DNA of 64,000 nucleotides from Saprospiraceae bacterium. Lineage in GTDB: Bacteria; Bacteroidota; Bacteroidia; Chitinophagales; Saprospiraceae. The translations under genes and the position numbers were made by a program. How positions within the stretch are numbered: position 1 is the stretch's first letter; each line of letters starts with the position of its first letter. Where the stretch lies: the NCBI GenBank assembly GCA_016715405.1, contig JADKAE010000013.1, positions 1-64,000 of the forward strand. The letters are read 5' to 3'. Below the pieces are notes generated by a model, which was not told where the DNA came from, did not search any database, and saw only the letters and a list, made by a program, of their open reading frames with translations. Positions 34,900 to 43,885 of the stretch are shown piece by piece.

Positions 34900-36521
34900 G
34901 CGTACAAACGACCCCGACTTCCACTTCTTGCCATATTGCAAAATCACAAAATACACGCCCCTCGACCAATGCCCTACATCAAAACGCTCCACTTTGGGAC
35001 CGAAACGAGTGGGCGAAAACTCGCGACTGGCCATCAACTGTCCTAATACGTTGTATATCCTGAGTTGGTAGCCGTCTTCAAAATCCGGGGTTTCTATTTC
35101 TATATAGATGTCGTCTACAGGGGGGATGGGGTAAATTCTGGTGATGTCCAAATCGCCGGTAGTGGCCCCGCAGTCGGCCTGGAGTATTTCCAGACTGTTG
35201 AATATGTTGAGCCGACCGCCGGTGGCGGTTTTGCCGGATAAGGCCTCGACGGGGTCTACGCTGTTGATCAGGGCCTCGCGAATGCGCAGGGCAGTCTGGG
35301 CGGGCTGCGTGCGGGCGCTGAGGGCCAGGTTTTCACAGGGCAGGCTGTAGAGCAAAGCTATGGCGCCCGACAGATGGGGCGCCGCCGCGGAGTTGCCCCG
35401 AATTCGCCGTAGCCATCGTCGGTTTTTATGGTATAAGAGCCGTCGCCGGGCGAACCCATATCGATAGAGACGGCGCCGTAGGCCGAGGTCTGGGCTATCT
35501 GGTCGCTCTGGGTGGTGTTGAGAACATTGATGAGGAATTCGCTGGGACAAGTTGTGGGCATGTCGCCGTCTATTTCCACGTTGTAGGGGCTGTTGGCCGT
35601 GGCGGCGCCGGTGAGTATGCCGGCATTGCCAAGCAGGTCGTACATGTTGCCCCAGGCAGGCAATTGGTCGCAGAAGACCCTCGACTTTCCGAAGGAGGCG
35701 TTGGTAGCTACCACAAAGGCGCCTTCTGAACCTTGCGAGATATTGTAGCGCTCGCGCTGGTCGATGATGTATTCGTAGGCGCTTATCACCTGGTCTACCT
35801 GGTTGGTGGCCAGCAGCATGAGTTTAATGTTCCAATTCACGCCGGTCACGCCCAGCTCATTGTTGCCGCGGGCGCCGGCAATACCCGACACCGAGTGCCC
35901 GTGCGGGGTAAGGGGCAGCGAATTGTCATCTGATATGAAATCCCAGCCCAGGTGATCATCCACATATCCGTTGCCGTCGTTGTCCATGCCGTCGCCGGGG
36001 GCATCGGCGTAGTTGCGCCACACGTTGTCTCTGAGGTCTGGGTGCTCTGGGTCAAAACCGCTGTCGACGATGGCTAAGACAATGGTATCTCCCAGCGCGC
36101 TGAGTCCGCCGGTGGTAAACTCCCATACTCCCGGGGCGTTGATGATGTCCATATCCCATTGGTTGCCGTATTGCGGGTCGTTGGGGGTGCTTCTTTCCTC
36201 CAAAATATAGTTGGGCTGGGCGGATAATACGCCAGGCAGGCGGTTGATTTCTTCCAGCAGCAAGTCACTATTGCCAACGGCGGGAGTATATTTTAGCAAA
36301 TGAATATTACCGTGCCTGCTCAGTTGACGGGATAGCTGCAGCTCCAGGCCATGACTGAGGGTAGTTTTTTGCCAGTTTTCCAGCACCGCCTGCGGCGTAT
36401 GTCCGCCGGCCAGTTGCACAATAATATCGCCGGCGATAGGGGAGGGGCTCTCCGATTTTTGCTGGCCGAAGGCCGTCAATGCAAAACAACACGAAACAAA
36501 TAAGATAAACACCAATTTCAT
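34897..36521 (-). CDS. S8 subtilisin-like serine protease, T9SS-secreted
   Basis: About 541 codons. Signal peptide MKLVFILFVSCCFALTAFGQ, then a propeptide-like N-terminal domain (to about residue 115). Catalytic triad: Asp in AIVDSGFDPEHPDLR (about 152), His in PHGHSVSGIAG (about 207) and Ser in GNSAAAPHLSGAIALL (about 377). One shift sits near 35395, just before the Ser motif (GEFGG). The C-terminus has a sorting-type domain with ITRIYPIPPVDDIYIEI, ending SGSFVR. The usual GTS motif around Ser reads GNS, a known variant. Secreted protease; substrate unknown. Confidence 0.88.
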
Positions 36522-36711
36522 AGCTTCTAATTTAAGCTCATAATTACTAAAGGCGCAAGTTAGGACTCCGCCGCAAGGTTTAATAACAATTCAGGGGGAA
36601 TGTCGGTTTGGTGACGGCGGGGGAGCATGTTGCAATTTCGATGCGGTTTGGATTTCGGATTCAATGACCAGCAGAGTCGTGAATCCGCAATCCGTCAGCA
36701 ATCGGACATCC

Positions 36712-36812
36712 GCAGGCGACGAGATGTCACCTTCCCTCGTGCCTCGGGAAGATGACACCTCGTCGCCTGCTCGCACAGTCGCACAGTCGCATAGTCTCAA
36801 AGTCGCAAAGTC
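36712..36812. repeat. 25-bp stem hairpin joined to a CACAGTCG word array
   Basis: Arms 36712-36736 and 36746-36770 are complementary over 25 positions, with two mismatches that would be G-U in RNA, around a 9-nt loop. Directly after it come GCACAGTC x2, GCATAGTC and CAAAGTCG words (36771-36812), which end at the TGA of the convergently read receptor gene. The rest of the 36522-36711 spacer shows nothing I recognise. Confidence 0.85.
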
Positions 36813-37569
36813 AAGTCTCCAAATACCGCTGCAACAACCTGCTCCCATACCACGAAAACATCTCCCCGTCTACCAGGCGGATGGCGGTATCGGGGCATAT
36901 CGCTTGGAGTTCTGCCAGGTGTTTTTCTTTGAAAGGGTAGGGCTCCGAAGAGAGCAGTATGACTTGCGGGTCGGCTTGCGCCAGCATATCGGGGGTGATT
37001 TCGGGGTAGCGGGAGAGGTGGCCGAAGACGTTGTCGAAGCCGGCCAGGTGGAGCATGTGGTGGATGAAGGTGTCGGCGCCGGCAGCCATGTAGGGCTTGC
37101 GCCAGATGAAGTAGGCCGCCCGCTGCCGTGGGAGGCCGGCAAGCTTTTTTTCGAGCTGCGCGAATGCAACGCGAATACGGTCGACGAGGCCGGCAGCGGC
37201 TTCGCTTGTGCCGGTCAGGGCGCCTATTTGCGCAATCATATCCAGCGCATCGCCCAGCGTGAAGATATCGCTGATCCACACGGGGAATAAGGCCGCCAGC
37301 GCTTCGATCTGCGATTTGTCGTTTTCTTCTTTGTTGCCGATGATCAGGTCGGGTTGCAGCGCCGCCACGACCTCTAATTTGACATTTTTGGTACCTCCGA
37401 CGATGGTTTTTTCGCGTTTCAATCCGGGAGGATGCACGCAAAATTTGGTGACGCCGACCAGGCGGTCGCGAAGACCCAGATCGCAAAGGAGTTCTGTCTG
37501 AGAAGGGACGAGGGAGACGATACGGTGAGGGGAGTGTGGGAGAGTGAGAGGGTGAGAGAGTGAGATCAT
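36811..37569 (-). CDS. Helical-backbone metal/cobalamin receptor-like protein (BtuF-type)
   Basis: About 252 residues from the ATG at 37569; the frame is open to 37617, but that extension is repeat-encoded. It has the periplasmic-binding fold of vitamin B12/iron receptors: RIVSLVPSQTELLCDLGL, LVGVTKFCVHPPGLK, VGGTKNVKLE, LQPDLIIGNKEEN and SEPYPFKEKH. No signal peptide or lipobox is visible, as in many Bacteroidota members of this group. B12, haem or another metal complex as ligand cannot be told apart here. Its first dozen residues (ISLSHPLTLPHSPH) are themselves written in the CTCTCACC word array. Confidence 0.8.
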   Translation of the reverse strand: MISLSHPLTLPHSPHRIVSLVPSQTELLCDLGLRDRLVGVTKFCVHPPGLKREKTIVGGTKNVKLEVVAALQPDLIIGNKEENDKSQIEALAALFPVWISDIFTLGDALDMIAQIGALTGTSEAAAGLVDRIRVAFAQLEKKLAGLPRQRAAYFIWRKPYMAAGADTFIHHMLHLAGFDNVFGHLSRYPEITPDMLAQADPQVILLSSEPYPFKEKHLAELQAICPDTAIRLVDGEMFSWYGSRLLQRYLET

Positions 37570-37612
37570 CGATCCCACACTCTCACCCTCCCACACTCTC
37601 ACACTCTTTTTG
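37525..37612. repeat. GTGAGAGG / CACTCTCA octamer hairpin
   Basis: Left arm 37535-37564 of GTGAGAGG/GTGAGAGA words, a short loop around ATCATCGAT, and right arm 37573-37605 of CACTCTCA/CCCTCCCA words. Imperfect stem of about 30 bp. It overlaps the 5' end of the receptor gene and reaches to within a few bases of the YegP-like stop codon. Confidence 0.9.
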
Positions 37613-37616
37613 TCCA

Positions 37617-37951
37617 CTAGGCTTCAACCGTGGTATCTCTGACCTCGGCGCCCGGTGCGTTTTTCATCACCGACTCAACGCCGCCGTCTCTGCCGGCTTT
37701 GGTGCCGTACATCTGGCTCGTGCCGATGACTTGCTTGTTTTTTCCAGCAGGCGGAAAAAGAATTTGCCGCTGTCGCTGTCTACTTTTTCAAAATTAGCGG
37801 CGTCGGCAGCGTTGGTTTTTACTGAGTCGATGCCGCTTTTGCAGGTGGCTTTGCTGGCATAACCCTGACTCGAAAGAATGATCTCGCCGTTTTTGGCTTT
37901 CAGGCGGAAATAGAATTTTTCTCCGTTTTTGTCCTTGAAGATCTCAAACAT
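37617..37951 (-). CDS. YegP-like protein (DUF1508 repeats)
   Basis: About 111 codons when joined across one shift in a T6 run near 37740. Two DUF1508 repeats: FYFRLKAKNGEIILSSQGYAS...GIDSVKTNA, then FFFRLLE..NKQVIGTSQMYGTKAG...GVESVMKNAP, ending DTTVEA at a TAG (37617-37619). These small proteins have an alpha/beta fold of unknown function and are often 108-112 residues, which supports the correction. It starts 60 bp after the universal stress gene stop, so it may share its transcript. Confidence 0.85.
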
Positions 37952-38012
37952 GAGTGTCCGTTTTTTTTGTTCAAAATTGCATTAACGACAAATATGACGC
38001 GTATATTGCCTG

Positions 38013-38843
38013 TTAGTCACCTGCATGGAACACTAAAAGCGGCAAACGGGTATGCTGGGCAATTTGCTTGGTTTGACTCTTGTGAAATAATTGCTCCCAG
38101 ATGCCCCGGTGGTAGGTGACCAGTGCGATGGCGTCGGCTTTGTGGCTGCCGGCGTAATCCCTGATTGCCTCGGCAATGGAATGCCCGTTTTCTTCTACTT
38201 CGTTGATTTCGAAGCCGAAAGGAGGTTCCCCGGTTTTAAACAAATCGGCCAGCAGTTGTTCTTTGGCGTCTTCGAAAGCGTCCGGGGTTTCTTCAGAGCG
38301 CACGTGGACGAAGTGCAGCGTGGTTTTTATCTCGCTGTTTATATTTTTTAAATAATCGATCACCTCACTGTCGATGGCGTGAATATCACAGGCAAAGACC
38401 ATGTGGCGCAACTCCTGGTACACGCTGTCGTTGGGAATCAACAACACGGGGCATTTGGCGCGCTGGGCTACGGCTATCGATACGCTACCAAATACGCGGT
38501 TGATCCACCCGCTTGCGCCGGTAGTGCCCATCACAATTAGTTCGTAATCAGGAGATTGCTCGGTGATGACGTCAGCGGGAAATCCAATCAGCAATTCGCT
38601 GCTGACGCGTACGCCCTTGGGTTTTTCTACAACTTTTACAAAATCTTTCAGGGCCTCTTCTTTGGCTTGCAAAAAAGACTCCACGCTCGGTATGACCAGC
38701 GAATCACCCGGCACTTCCGGGGTGAATACGTGGATCACGTGGATTTCTCTGCTCTTCCAGTGCTTGCTCGCTTCAATCGCGTATTGCAATGCCGCCTGGG
38801 CAGTTTCCGAGAAATCGATGGGAACTAAGATCTTTTTGAACAT
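38013..38843 (-). CDS. Tandem universal stress protein (two UspA domains)
   Basis: 276 residues, intact. It begins MFKKILVPIDFSETAQAALQY and has the first domain's ATP-binding motif GTTGASGWINRVFGSVS at about 108-124. The second domain (about 150-275) ends TRLPLLVFHAGD and has a weaker nucleotide motif (TYHRGIWEQLFHKSQTKQIA). Tandem USPs are common in this phylum and respond to stress; targets are unknown. The gene is divergent from pgi across an octamer hairpin. Confidence 0.92.
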   Translation of the reverse strand: MFKKILVPIDFSETAQAALQYAIEASKHWKSREIHVIHVFTPEVPGDSLVIPSVESFLQAKEEALKDFVKVVEKPKGVRVSSELLIGFPADVITEQSPDYELIVMGTTGASGWINRVFGSVSIAVAQRAKCPVLLIPNDSVYQELRHMVFACDIHAIDSEVIDYLKNINSEIKTTLHFVHVRSEETPDAFEDAKEQLLADLFKTGEPPFGFEINEVEENGHSIAEAIRDYAGSHKADAIALVTYHRGIWEQLFHKSQTKQIAQHTRLPLLVFHAGD

Positions 38844-38942
38844 GGCCTCAGTTTTTGTTTATACTCGCTAAAGCAATTATACGCATTTAACGCGAAATTA
38901 CCGGGTGACTATTGTCAGTTGCGGGGTTGAACTTCGTCAATA

Positions 38943-39026
38943 TGCTGATTTGCTGATGTGCTGATTTGCTGATTTGCTGATAACCTGGCACATTAGCACA
39001 TTAGCACATTAGCAAATCAGCACATT
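38943..39026. repeat. GCTGATTT / AGCACATT octamer hairpin between divergent genes
   Basis: Left arm GCTGATTT, GCTGATGT, GCTGATTT, GCTGATTT, GCTGATAA (38944-38983); right arm AGCACATT x3 followed by AGCAAATC and AGCACATT (38996-39026, approximate). The arms are near complementary, with a short CCTGGC loop. Same words as the arrays flanking the S23 gene at 43423-43885, but here no gene lies between them. Confidence 0.9.
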
Positions 39027-39080
39027 AAATCAGGTTTTCTCCCAGAATAGTGCCAACTTTAAGTCCTCAAATTGAATAAT

Positions 39081-40743
39081 ATGTTGCCAAGAAGAAATCC
39101 TACCACTACAAATGCCTGGGAATTGCTCGAAAAACACGCCCAGGACATGCGTGAGGTGCATATGCGCCAATTATTTGCCGACGACCCCCGGCGCTACGAG
39201 CACTTTTCGCTCACTTTTGAAGATATGCTGGTCGATTTTTCAAAAAACAGGATTAACGCGGAAACTATCAAGCTGTTGTTGCAACTGGCCGAGGAAACCC
39301 GCGTAGCCGATAGCATCGAACGGCTGTTTAGCGGCGACAAGATCAACGAAACGGAAAACAGGGCCGTGTTGCACACCGCCCTGCGCAACCGCTCGAATAC
39401 GCCGGTGGTGGTGGACGGCAAAGACGTGATGCATGCGGTCAATGTGGTACTCGACCGCATGGAGACTTTTTCCAATAATTTGCTGTCGGGCGAGTGGAAA
39501 GGCTACACAGGCCAGCGCATTACCGACATCGTCAATATCGGCATCGGCGGCTCCGACCTCGGCGGAGTGATGGTCACCGAAGCCCTGCGACCCTACTGGC
39601 AACCGGGCATGCAGGTCCATTTTGTTTCTAATATCGACGGCACACATATCGCCGAAACCTTCAAGCGCATCAAACCCGAGACGACGTTGTTTATGATTTC
39701 CTCCAAGACGTTTACTACGCAGGAAACCATGACCAACGCCTTCTCCGCGCGCAACTGGTTTTTGAAAACCGCCGGCGACGAAAGCCACGTCAGCAAACAT
39801 TTCGTGGCTATTTCTACCAATGCCGCCGCCGTCGGTGAATTCGGCATCGATCCAGCCAATATGTTCGAGTTCTGGGATTGGGTGGGCGGCAGGTATTCGC
39901 TCACCTCCGCCATCGGACTATCCATCGCCTGCACGATCGGCTTTGAACATTTCAGGCACCTGCTCGATGGGTTTAACGCCATGGATTTGCACTTCAAACG
40001 CACGCCTATGGAGCGCAATATCCCGGTTTTGCTGGCTTTGATCGGCCTATGGTATACCAACTTTTTCGGCGCGGCTTCGGAAGCCATCCTGCCTTACGAC
40101 CAATACATGCACCGCTTTGCCGCCTATTTCCAACAGGGCAATATGGAGAGCAACGGCAAAAGCATAGACCGCAACGGCCATCAAGTGTCGTATGCCACAG
40201 GGCCCGTGATATGGGGCGAACCCGGCACCAACGGCCAGCATGCTTTTTATCAGCTCATCCACCAGGGTACGGGCATTATTCCCTGCGATTTTATCGCGCC
40301 GGCTCAAAGCCACAACCCCTCGGCGACCACCACGACAAGCTGCTGTCCAACTTTTTGCCCAAACGGAAGCCCTCATGAAAGGCAAAACGGAAGAAGAAGC
40401 CGCCGAAGAATTGCAACAGGCGGGAAAAAGCGAAGGAGAAATCCGGCGACTGCTGCCCTACAAGGTTTTTGAAGGCAACAAACCCACCAATTCCATTTTG
40501 GTAAAACAAATCACCCCGCGCACGCTGGGTACGCTTATCGCCATGTATGAACACAAAATTTTTGTACAAGGCGTAATTTGGAATATCTTTAGCTTCGATC
40601 AGTGGGGCGTCGAATTAGGCAAGCAACTGGCTAATTCTATTTTACCCGAATTGACCGCAAAAGACAAGGTCGCTTCCCACGATTCTTCTACCAATGGCCT
40701 GATCAATGCCTATAAAAATTGGAAAAACCAACCACACGGATAA
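39081..40743 (+). CDS. pgi: Glucose-6-phosphate isomerase
   Basis: About 553 codons, normal for the long form. Start at ATG 39081 (MLPRRNPTTTNAWELLEKHA). It has the family signatures VNIGIGGSDLGGVM, SKTFTTQETMTNA, WDWVGGRYSLTSAIGL and FDQWGVELGKQLA, plus the HDSSTNGLI end. It interconverts glucose-6-phosphate and fructose-6-phosphate in the cytoplasm. Two one-base losses (C5 to C4 near 40318, T6 to T5 near 40354) break the frame in the segment NPLGDHHDKLLSNFFAQTEAL; both sit in homopolymers. The next gene, a sugar transporter-like protein, starts 3 bp later. Confidence 0.95.
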
Positions 40744-40746
40744 ACC

Positions 40747-42039
40747 ATGCTCGACATTCAAAAACGACTGACCAAAAGCTTTTACGTACTCCTCAGCCTG
40801 CCCACTACTGCGATGGGCTTTGCGCTTTGCGTGCAAATTGCTGCGCTGAGCTGGATTCTGAATACCAAATACGGCCTCGACCTGGATAAGATCGGCCTGG
40901 TATGGGCATCGGGGCCCCTGGCAGGCATTCTTGGACAAGTCATTGTTGGCATTATCAGCGATAAGGTCTGGTTTTGGAATGGTCGCCGCCGACCTTTCAT
41001 CCTCATAGGAGGCACGATTGCGGCCCTGATGCTCCTGGCATTGCCCAACATCGGCGTCATTAACGAAAAGATGGGCATAGGCAGTCTGATCGGCGTGGCT
41101 ATCACGGTAGCCCTCACACTCGACCTGGCTATCAACGTCAGCTTTAATCCCACCCGCTCCATCATCGCCGACGTGACGCCCGCCGGGGCGGCCCGCACCA
41201 AAGGCTATACCTGGATGCAGACGATTTCCGGGCTTTTTGGGGTGCTGGCCTACCTGATCGGCGCTTTTATCAGCAATTATGTGCTCATTTATATGGGCGC
41301 CGTGCTGGTGCTGCTTTTTTCGTGGATTCCCATGTTTTTCATCAAGGAACCCCGCGACCTCAACGAACAGGCGGCTGCCGATACCGGCACAGTGAGTACC
41401 GTTACCAGTTGGACTGCTTTTTTAAAGATCTGTCTGGCCCACGCTTTTACCTGGCTGGGTGTACAAACCATGTTTATCTATAATTTTGCCTATATCAAGG
41501 AGATCATCATGGGCTTTAAAATTACCGAAGAACTCACGGCCACTCAAAATAACGACATCGGATTTGCCAACGGTATCGCTTTCGCCGTGCTCAACACAGT
41601 AGGGTTTTTGCTCCCGGCGTTGGTGCTGGAGCCGTTGACCGAACGCTTTGGAAGGGCAAAAGTGCACACCGCTTGTATTGCCATCATGGCCCTGGGTTAC
41701 GCACTCATTTATTATGGTGGGCAATCGAATACGATGCTGTTTGTTTTTATGGCCGTTGTAGGCATCGGCTGGGGCGCCGTGGTGAGCCTGCCTTTTGCCA
41801 TTATGTCGGAGGTGGTCGACCAACGCAAAATGGGCCTTTTTATGGGGCTGTTTAACCTGTCGGTGGTGCTGCCGCAGTTGGTAGCCTCCGGCTTGGGCGG
41901 TTTTATTAAAAATCAACCCGACAAAGGAGTCATTTATCTCATCAGCATGCTGGCCCTGGCCGTTTCTGCAATACTGTGGCTGCTGGTGAAGGACAAAGGT
42001 ACGCCATCGAAAGGCAAAATGGCGCCCGCGGGGCATTAG
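40747..42039 (+). CDS. MFS transporter, SLC45/sugar:proton symporter-like
   Basis: 430 residues, intact, with about 12 predicted transmembrane helices. The N-terminal half has SFYVLLSLPTTAMGFALCVQI, GPLAGILGQVIVGIISDKVW and the loop RRRPFILIG (the conserved R-x-G-R-R-P element of SLC45-type sucrose/maltose carriers), then DLAINVSFNPTRSIIADVTP. Sugar uptake is inferred from that and from its coupling to pgi, 3 bp upstream. No matching glycosidase is next to it, so the substrate stays open. Confidence 0.85.
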   Translation: MLDIQKRLTKSFYVLLSLPTTAMGFALCVQIAALSWILNTKYGLDLDKIGLVWASGPLAGILGQVIVGIISDKVWFWNGRRRPFILIGGTIAALMLLALPNIGVINEKMGIGSLIGVAITVALTLDLAINVSFNPTRSIIADVTPAGAARTKGYTWMQTISGLFGVLAYLIGAFISNYVLIYMGAVLVLLFSWIPMFFIKEPRDLNEQAAADTGTVSTVTSWTAFLKICLAHAFTWLGVQTMFIYNFAYIKEIIMGFKITEELTATQNNDIGFANGIAFAVLNTVGFLLPALVLEPLTERFGRAKVHTACIAIMALGYALIYYGGQSNTMLFVFMAVVGIGWGAVVSLPFAIMSEVVDQRKMGLFMGLFNLSVVLPQLVASGLGGFIKNQPDKGVIYLISMLALAVSAILWLLVKDKGTPSKGKMAPAGH

Positions 42040-42150
42040 GGCGACTGTACGACTTTACGACTATAAGACTGTACGACTTTATGACTTTACGAAAAAATAG
42101 ACGCATAATCGTAAAGTCCTACAGTCGTAAAGTCGTAAAGTCGCAAACTT
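42040..42150. repeat. GACTGTAC/GACTTTAC and complementary GTAAAGTC word hairpin
   Basis: Left arm 42043-42090 of GACTGTAC, GACTTTAC, GACTATAA and GACTTTATG words; right arm 42109-42145 of CGTAAAGTC, CTACAGTC and GTCGCAAA words. It begins right after the transporter TAG and fills most of the gap before the M28 peptidase gene. Confidence 0.9.
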
Positions 42151-42200
42151 TACCCGCCTCCGGGCGTTTTACCATTAAATCTAAAAAACTCTCCCTAATC

Positions 42201-43434
42201 ATGCGCAAACATTTTTACTTGTTGATAGCCATTTTATTCGTGGCACAGTGGGGTTTCTCCCAGCAGAATGCCCTCCAGGAACTCAAAGTCGACGTCGTGT
42301 ATTTGTCGTCTGACTACCTTGAAGGCCGCGAAACCGGCGCCAAAGGCGAAGCCCTCGCCGCCGAATACATCGCCCACCGCTTTCAGTCTATCGGACTCAA
42401 ACCCAAAGGCGAAAACGATACCTGGTTCCACGATTTTGATTTTATATTTAAATCCAACCCGCACGCCGCAGACGGCGAACCCCGCACCGGCATGAATGTG
42501 CTGGGCTATATCGATAACGGTGCGCCTTCGACGGTAGTGATCGGCGCCCATTACGACCACCTGGGCCACGGCAATTTCGGTTCGCTGCACGCCGGCGAAA
42601 AGGCCATCCACAACGGCGCCGACGATAACGCCAGCAGGGTGGCCGCTATGCTGCGCATTGCCCAATATTTTAAGCGCACCGGAAAAGCAAAGGGAAATAA
42701 CTACCTGTTTATCGGCTTTTCGGGCGAGGAGTTGGGCTTGTACGGGTCCAAAAATTTTGTCAATACCCCCACCATCGATAAAACGACCATCAACTACATG
42801 ATCAACATGGACATGGTGGGCCGCCTCAACGACGAAAAAGTGCTGGCCGTAAACGGCGCTGGCACTTCGCCGGCCTGGAAATCGGTGATCGAGCAGATCA
42901 AAGTGGGCGGCATACAGGCCAAAACATCAGAATCCGGTGTAGGCCCCTCCGACCATACCTCGTTTTATCTCGAAAATATCCCCGTGTTGCACTTTTTTAC
43001 CGGCCAGCACATGGATTACCACAAACCCTCCGACGATGCCCAACTGGTGAATTACCAGGGATTGCTGGATGTGTCCGATTTTATTATCGCCCTCATCGAA
43101 AACCTGGATGCACAAGGAAAAATAGCCTTTACCAAAACAAAAGACGAAGACGAAAGCCGCAAAGCCTCCAGCTTTAAAGTCACGCTCGGCGTGATGCCCG
43201 ATTATGTATACAGTGGAGAAGGCATGCGCGTTGACGGCGTACTCGACGGCCGCCCCGCCGCCGCCGCCGGACTAGAAAGAGGCGATGTGATTATCAAACT
43301 CGGCGACCTGGAGGTCAAGGATATTTATACCTATATGGACGGCCTGAGCAAGTTCAAAAAAGCGAAACCGCAAAGTGGTATTTAAACGCGGCGATAAAAC
43401 GATGGAGAAGGAAGTTACTTTTTTGATTTGCTGA
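42201..43434 (+). CDS. M28 family zinc aminopeptidase with C-terminal PDZ domain
   Basis: About 411 codons; ATG at 42201 followed by a signal peptide (MRKHFYLLIAILFVAQWGFSQ). Zinc and catalytic motifs: VVIGAHYDHLG, NGADDNASRVAA, FSGEELGLYGS, MINMDMVG and GQHMDYHKPSDD, as in co-catalytic zinc M28 peptidases. A PDZ domain lies at about 320-410 (LGVMPDYVYSGEGMRVDGV, AAAAGLERGDVIIKLGD). A one-base change near 43370 gives an early stop; the corrected frame runs on as VVFKRGDKTMEKEVTF and stops inside the first GCTGATTT array. It probably degrades peptides in the periplasm or outside. Confidence 0.9.
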
Positions 43435-43462
43435 TTTGCTGATTTGCTGATGTGCTGATAAT
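43423..43462. repeat. Left GCTGATTT octamer array of the S23 cassette
   Basis: GATTTGCT octamers repeated about four times with a GCTGATGT variant, starting at the end of the M28 gene and ending 18 bp before the S23 ATG. Confidence 0.9.
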
Positions 43463-43479
43463 ATACTAATTATTTGATT

Positions 43480-43827
43480 ATGAATGAAAAGGAGAATTTA
43501 ATCCTTGATCTTTCATTTGAATTTGCATTGGCAATTATCAGTTATTGTGAAGAACTTGAGTTACACCGCAAGTATATCATTAGCAAGCAACTCCTTAGGT
43601 CGGGCACTTCTATCGGCGCTAATGTCCGAGAAGCTCAAAGCCCGGAGAGTAAGGCTGATTTTGTTCATAAAATGAAAATTGCTGCGAAAGAAGCCAATGA
43701 AACTGAATATTGGCTGTCATTATGTAACAAAGCCTCCAGCTACCCCAATTGTGATCATCTTTTTCCAACTCTTACAAGCATTCAAAAAATTTTGTCAAAA
43801 ATCATTAGTAATACTAAAGCAAAATGA
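43480..43827 (+). CDS. Four-helix-bundle protein (S23 / 23S rRNA intervening-sequence family)
   Basis: 115 residues from the ATG at 43480. It shows the family pattern LDLSFEFALAIISYCEEL, ISKQLLRSGTSIGANVREAQSPESKADFVHKMKIAAKEANETEYWL, then a final helix. Such proteins were first found in rRNA intervening sequences and are also relatives of the Avd protein of diversity-generating retroelements. This copy is free-standing. It is relatively AT-rich compared with its neighbours. Inverted GCTGATTT octamer arrays lie directly on both sides, and the 3' array starts at its TGA, which suggests a cassette. The molecular role is unknown, probably RNA binding. Confidence 0.93.
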   Translation: MNEKENLILDLSFEFALAIISYCEELELHRKYIISKQLLRSGTSIGANVREAQSPESKADFVHKMKIAAKEANETEYWLSLCNKASSYPNCDHLFPTLTSIQKILSKIISNTKAK

Positions 43828-43885
43828 TCAGCACATCAGCAAATTAGCAAATCAGCACATCAGCAAATCAGCACATCAGCACATC
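43828..43885. repeat. Right CAGCACAT/CAGCAAAT octamer array of the S23 cassette
   Basis: About seven octamers (ATCAGCAC, ATCAGCAA, TTAGCAAA and variants) between the TGA of the S23 gene and the TGA of the convergent DnaQ/GIY-YIG gene; both stops overlap repeat words. It is the reverse complement of the left array. Confidence 0.93.

Noticed and set aside
43480..43827. Avd accessory gene of a diversity-generating retroelement
   Set aside because: No reverse transcriptase, template repeat or variable repeat nearby; the protein fits a stand-alone S23 family member.
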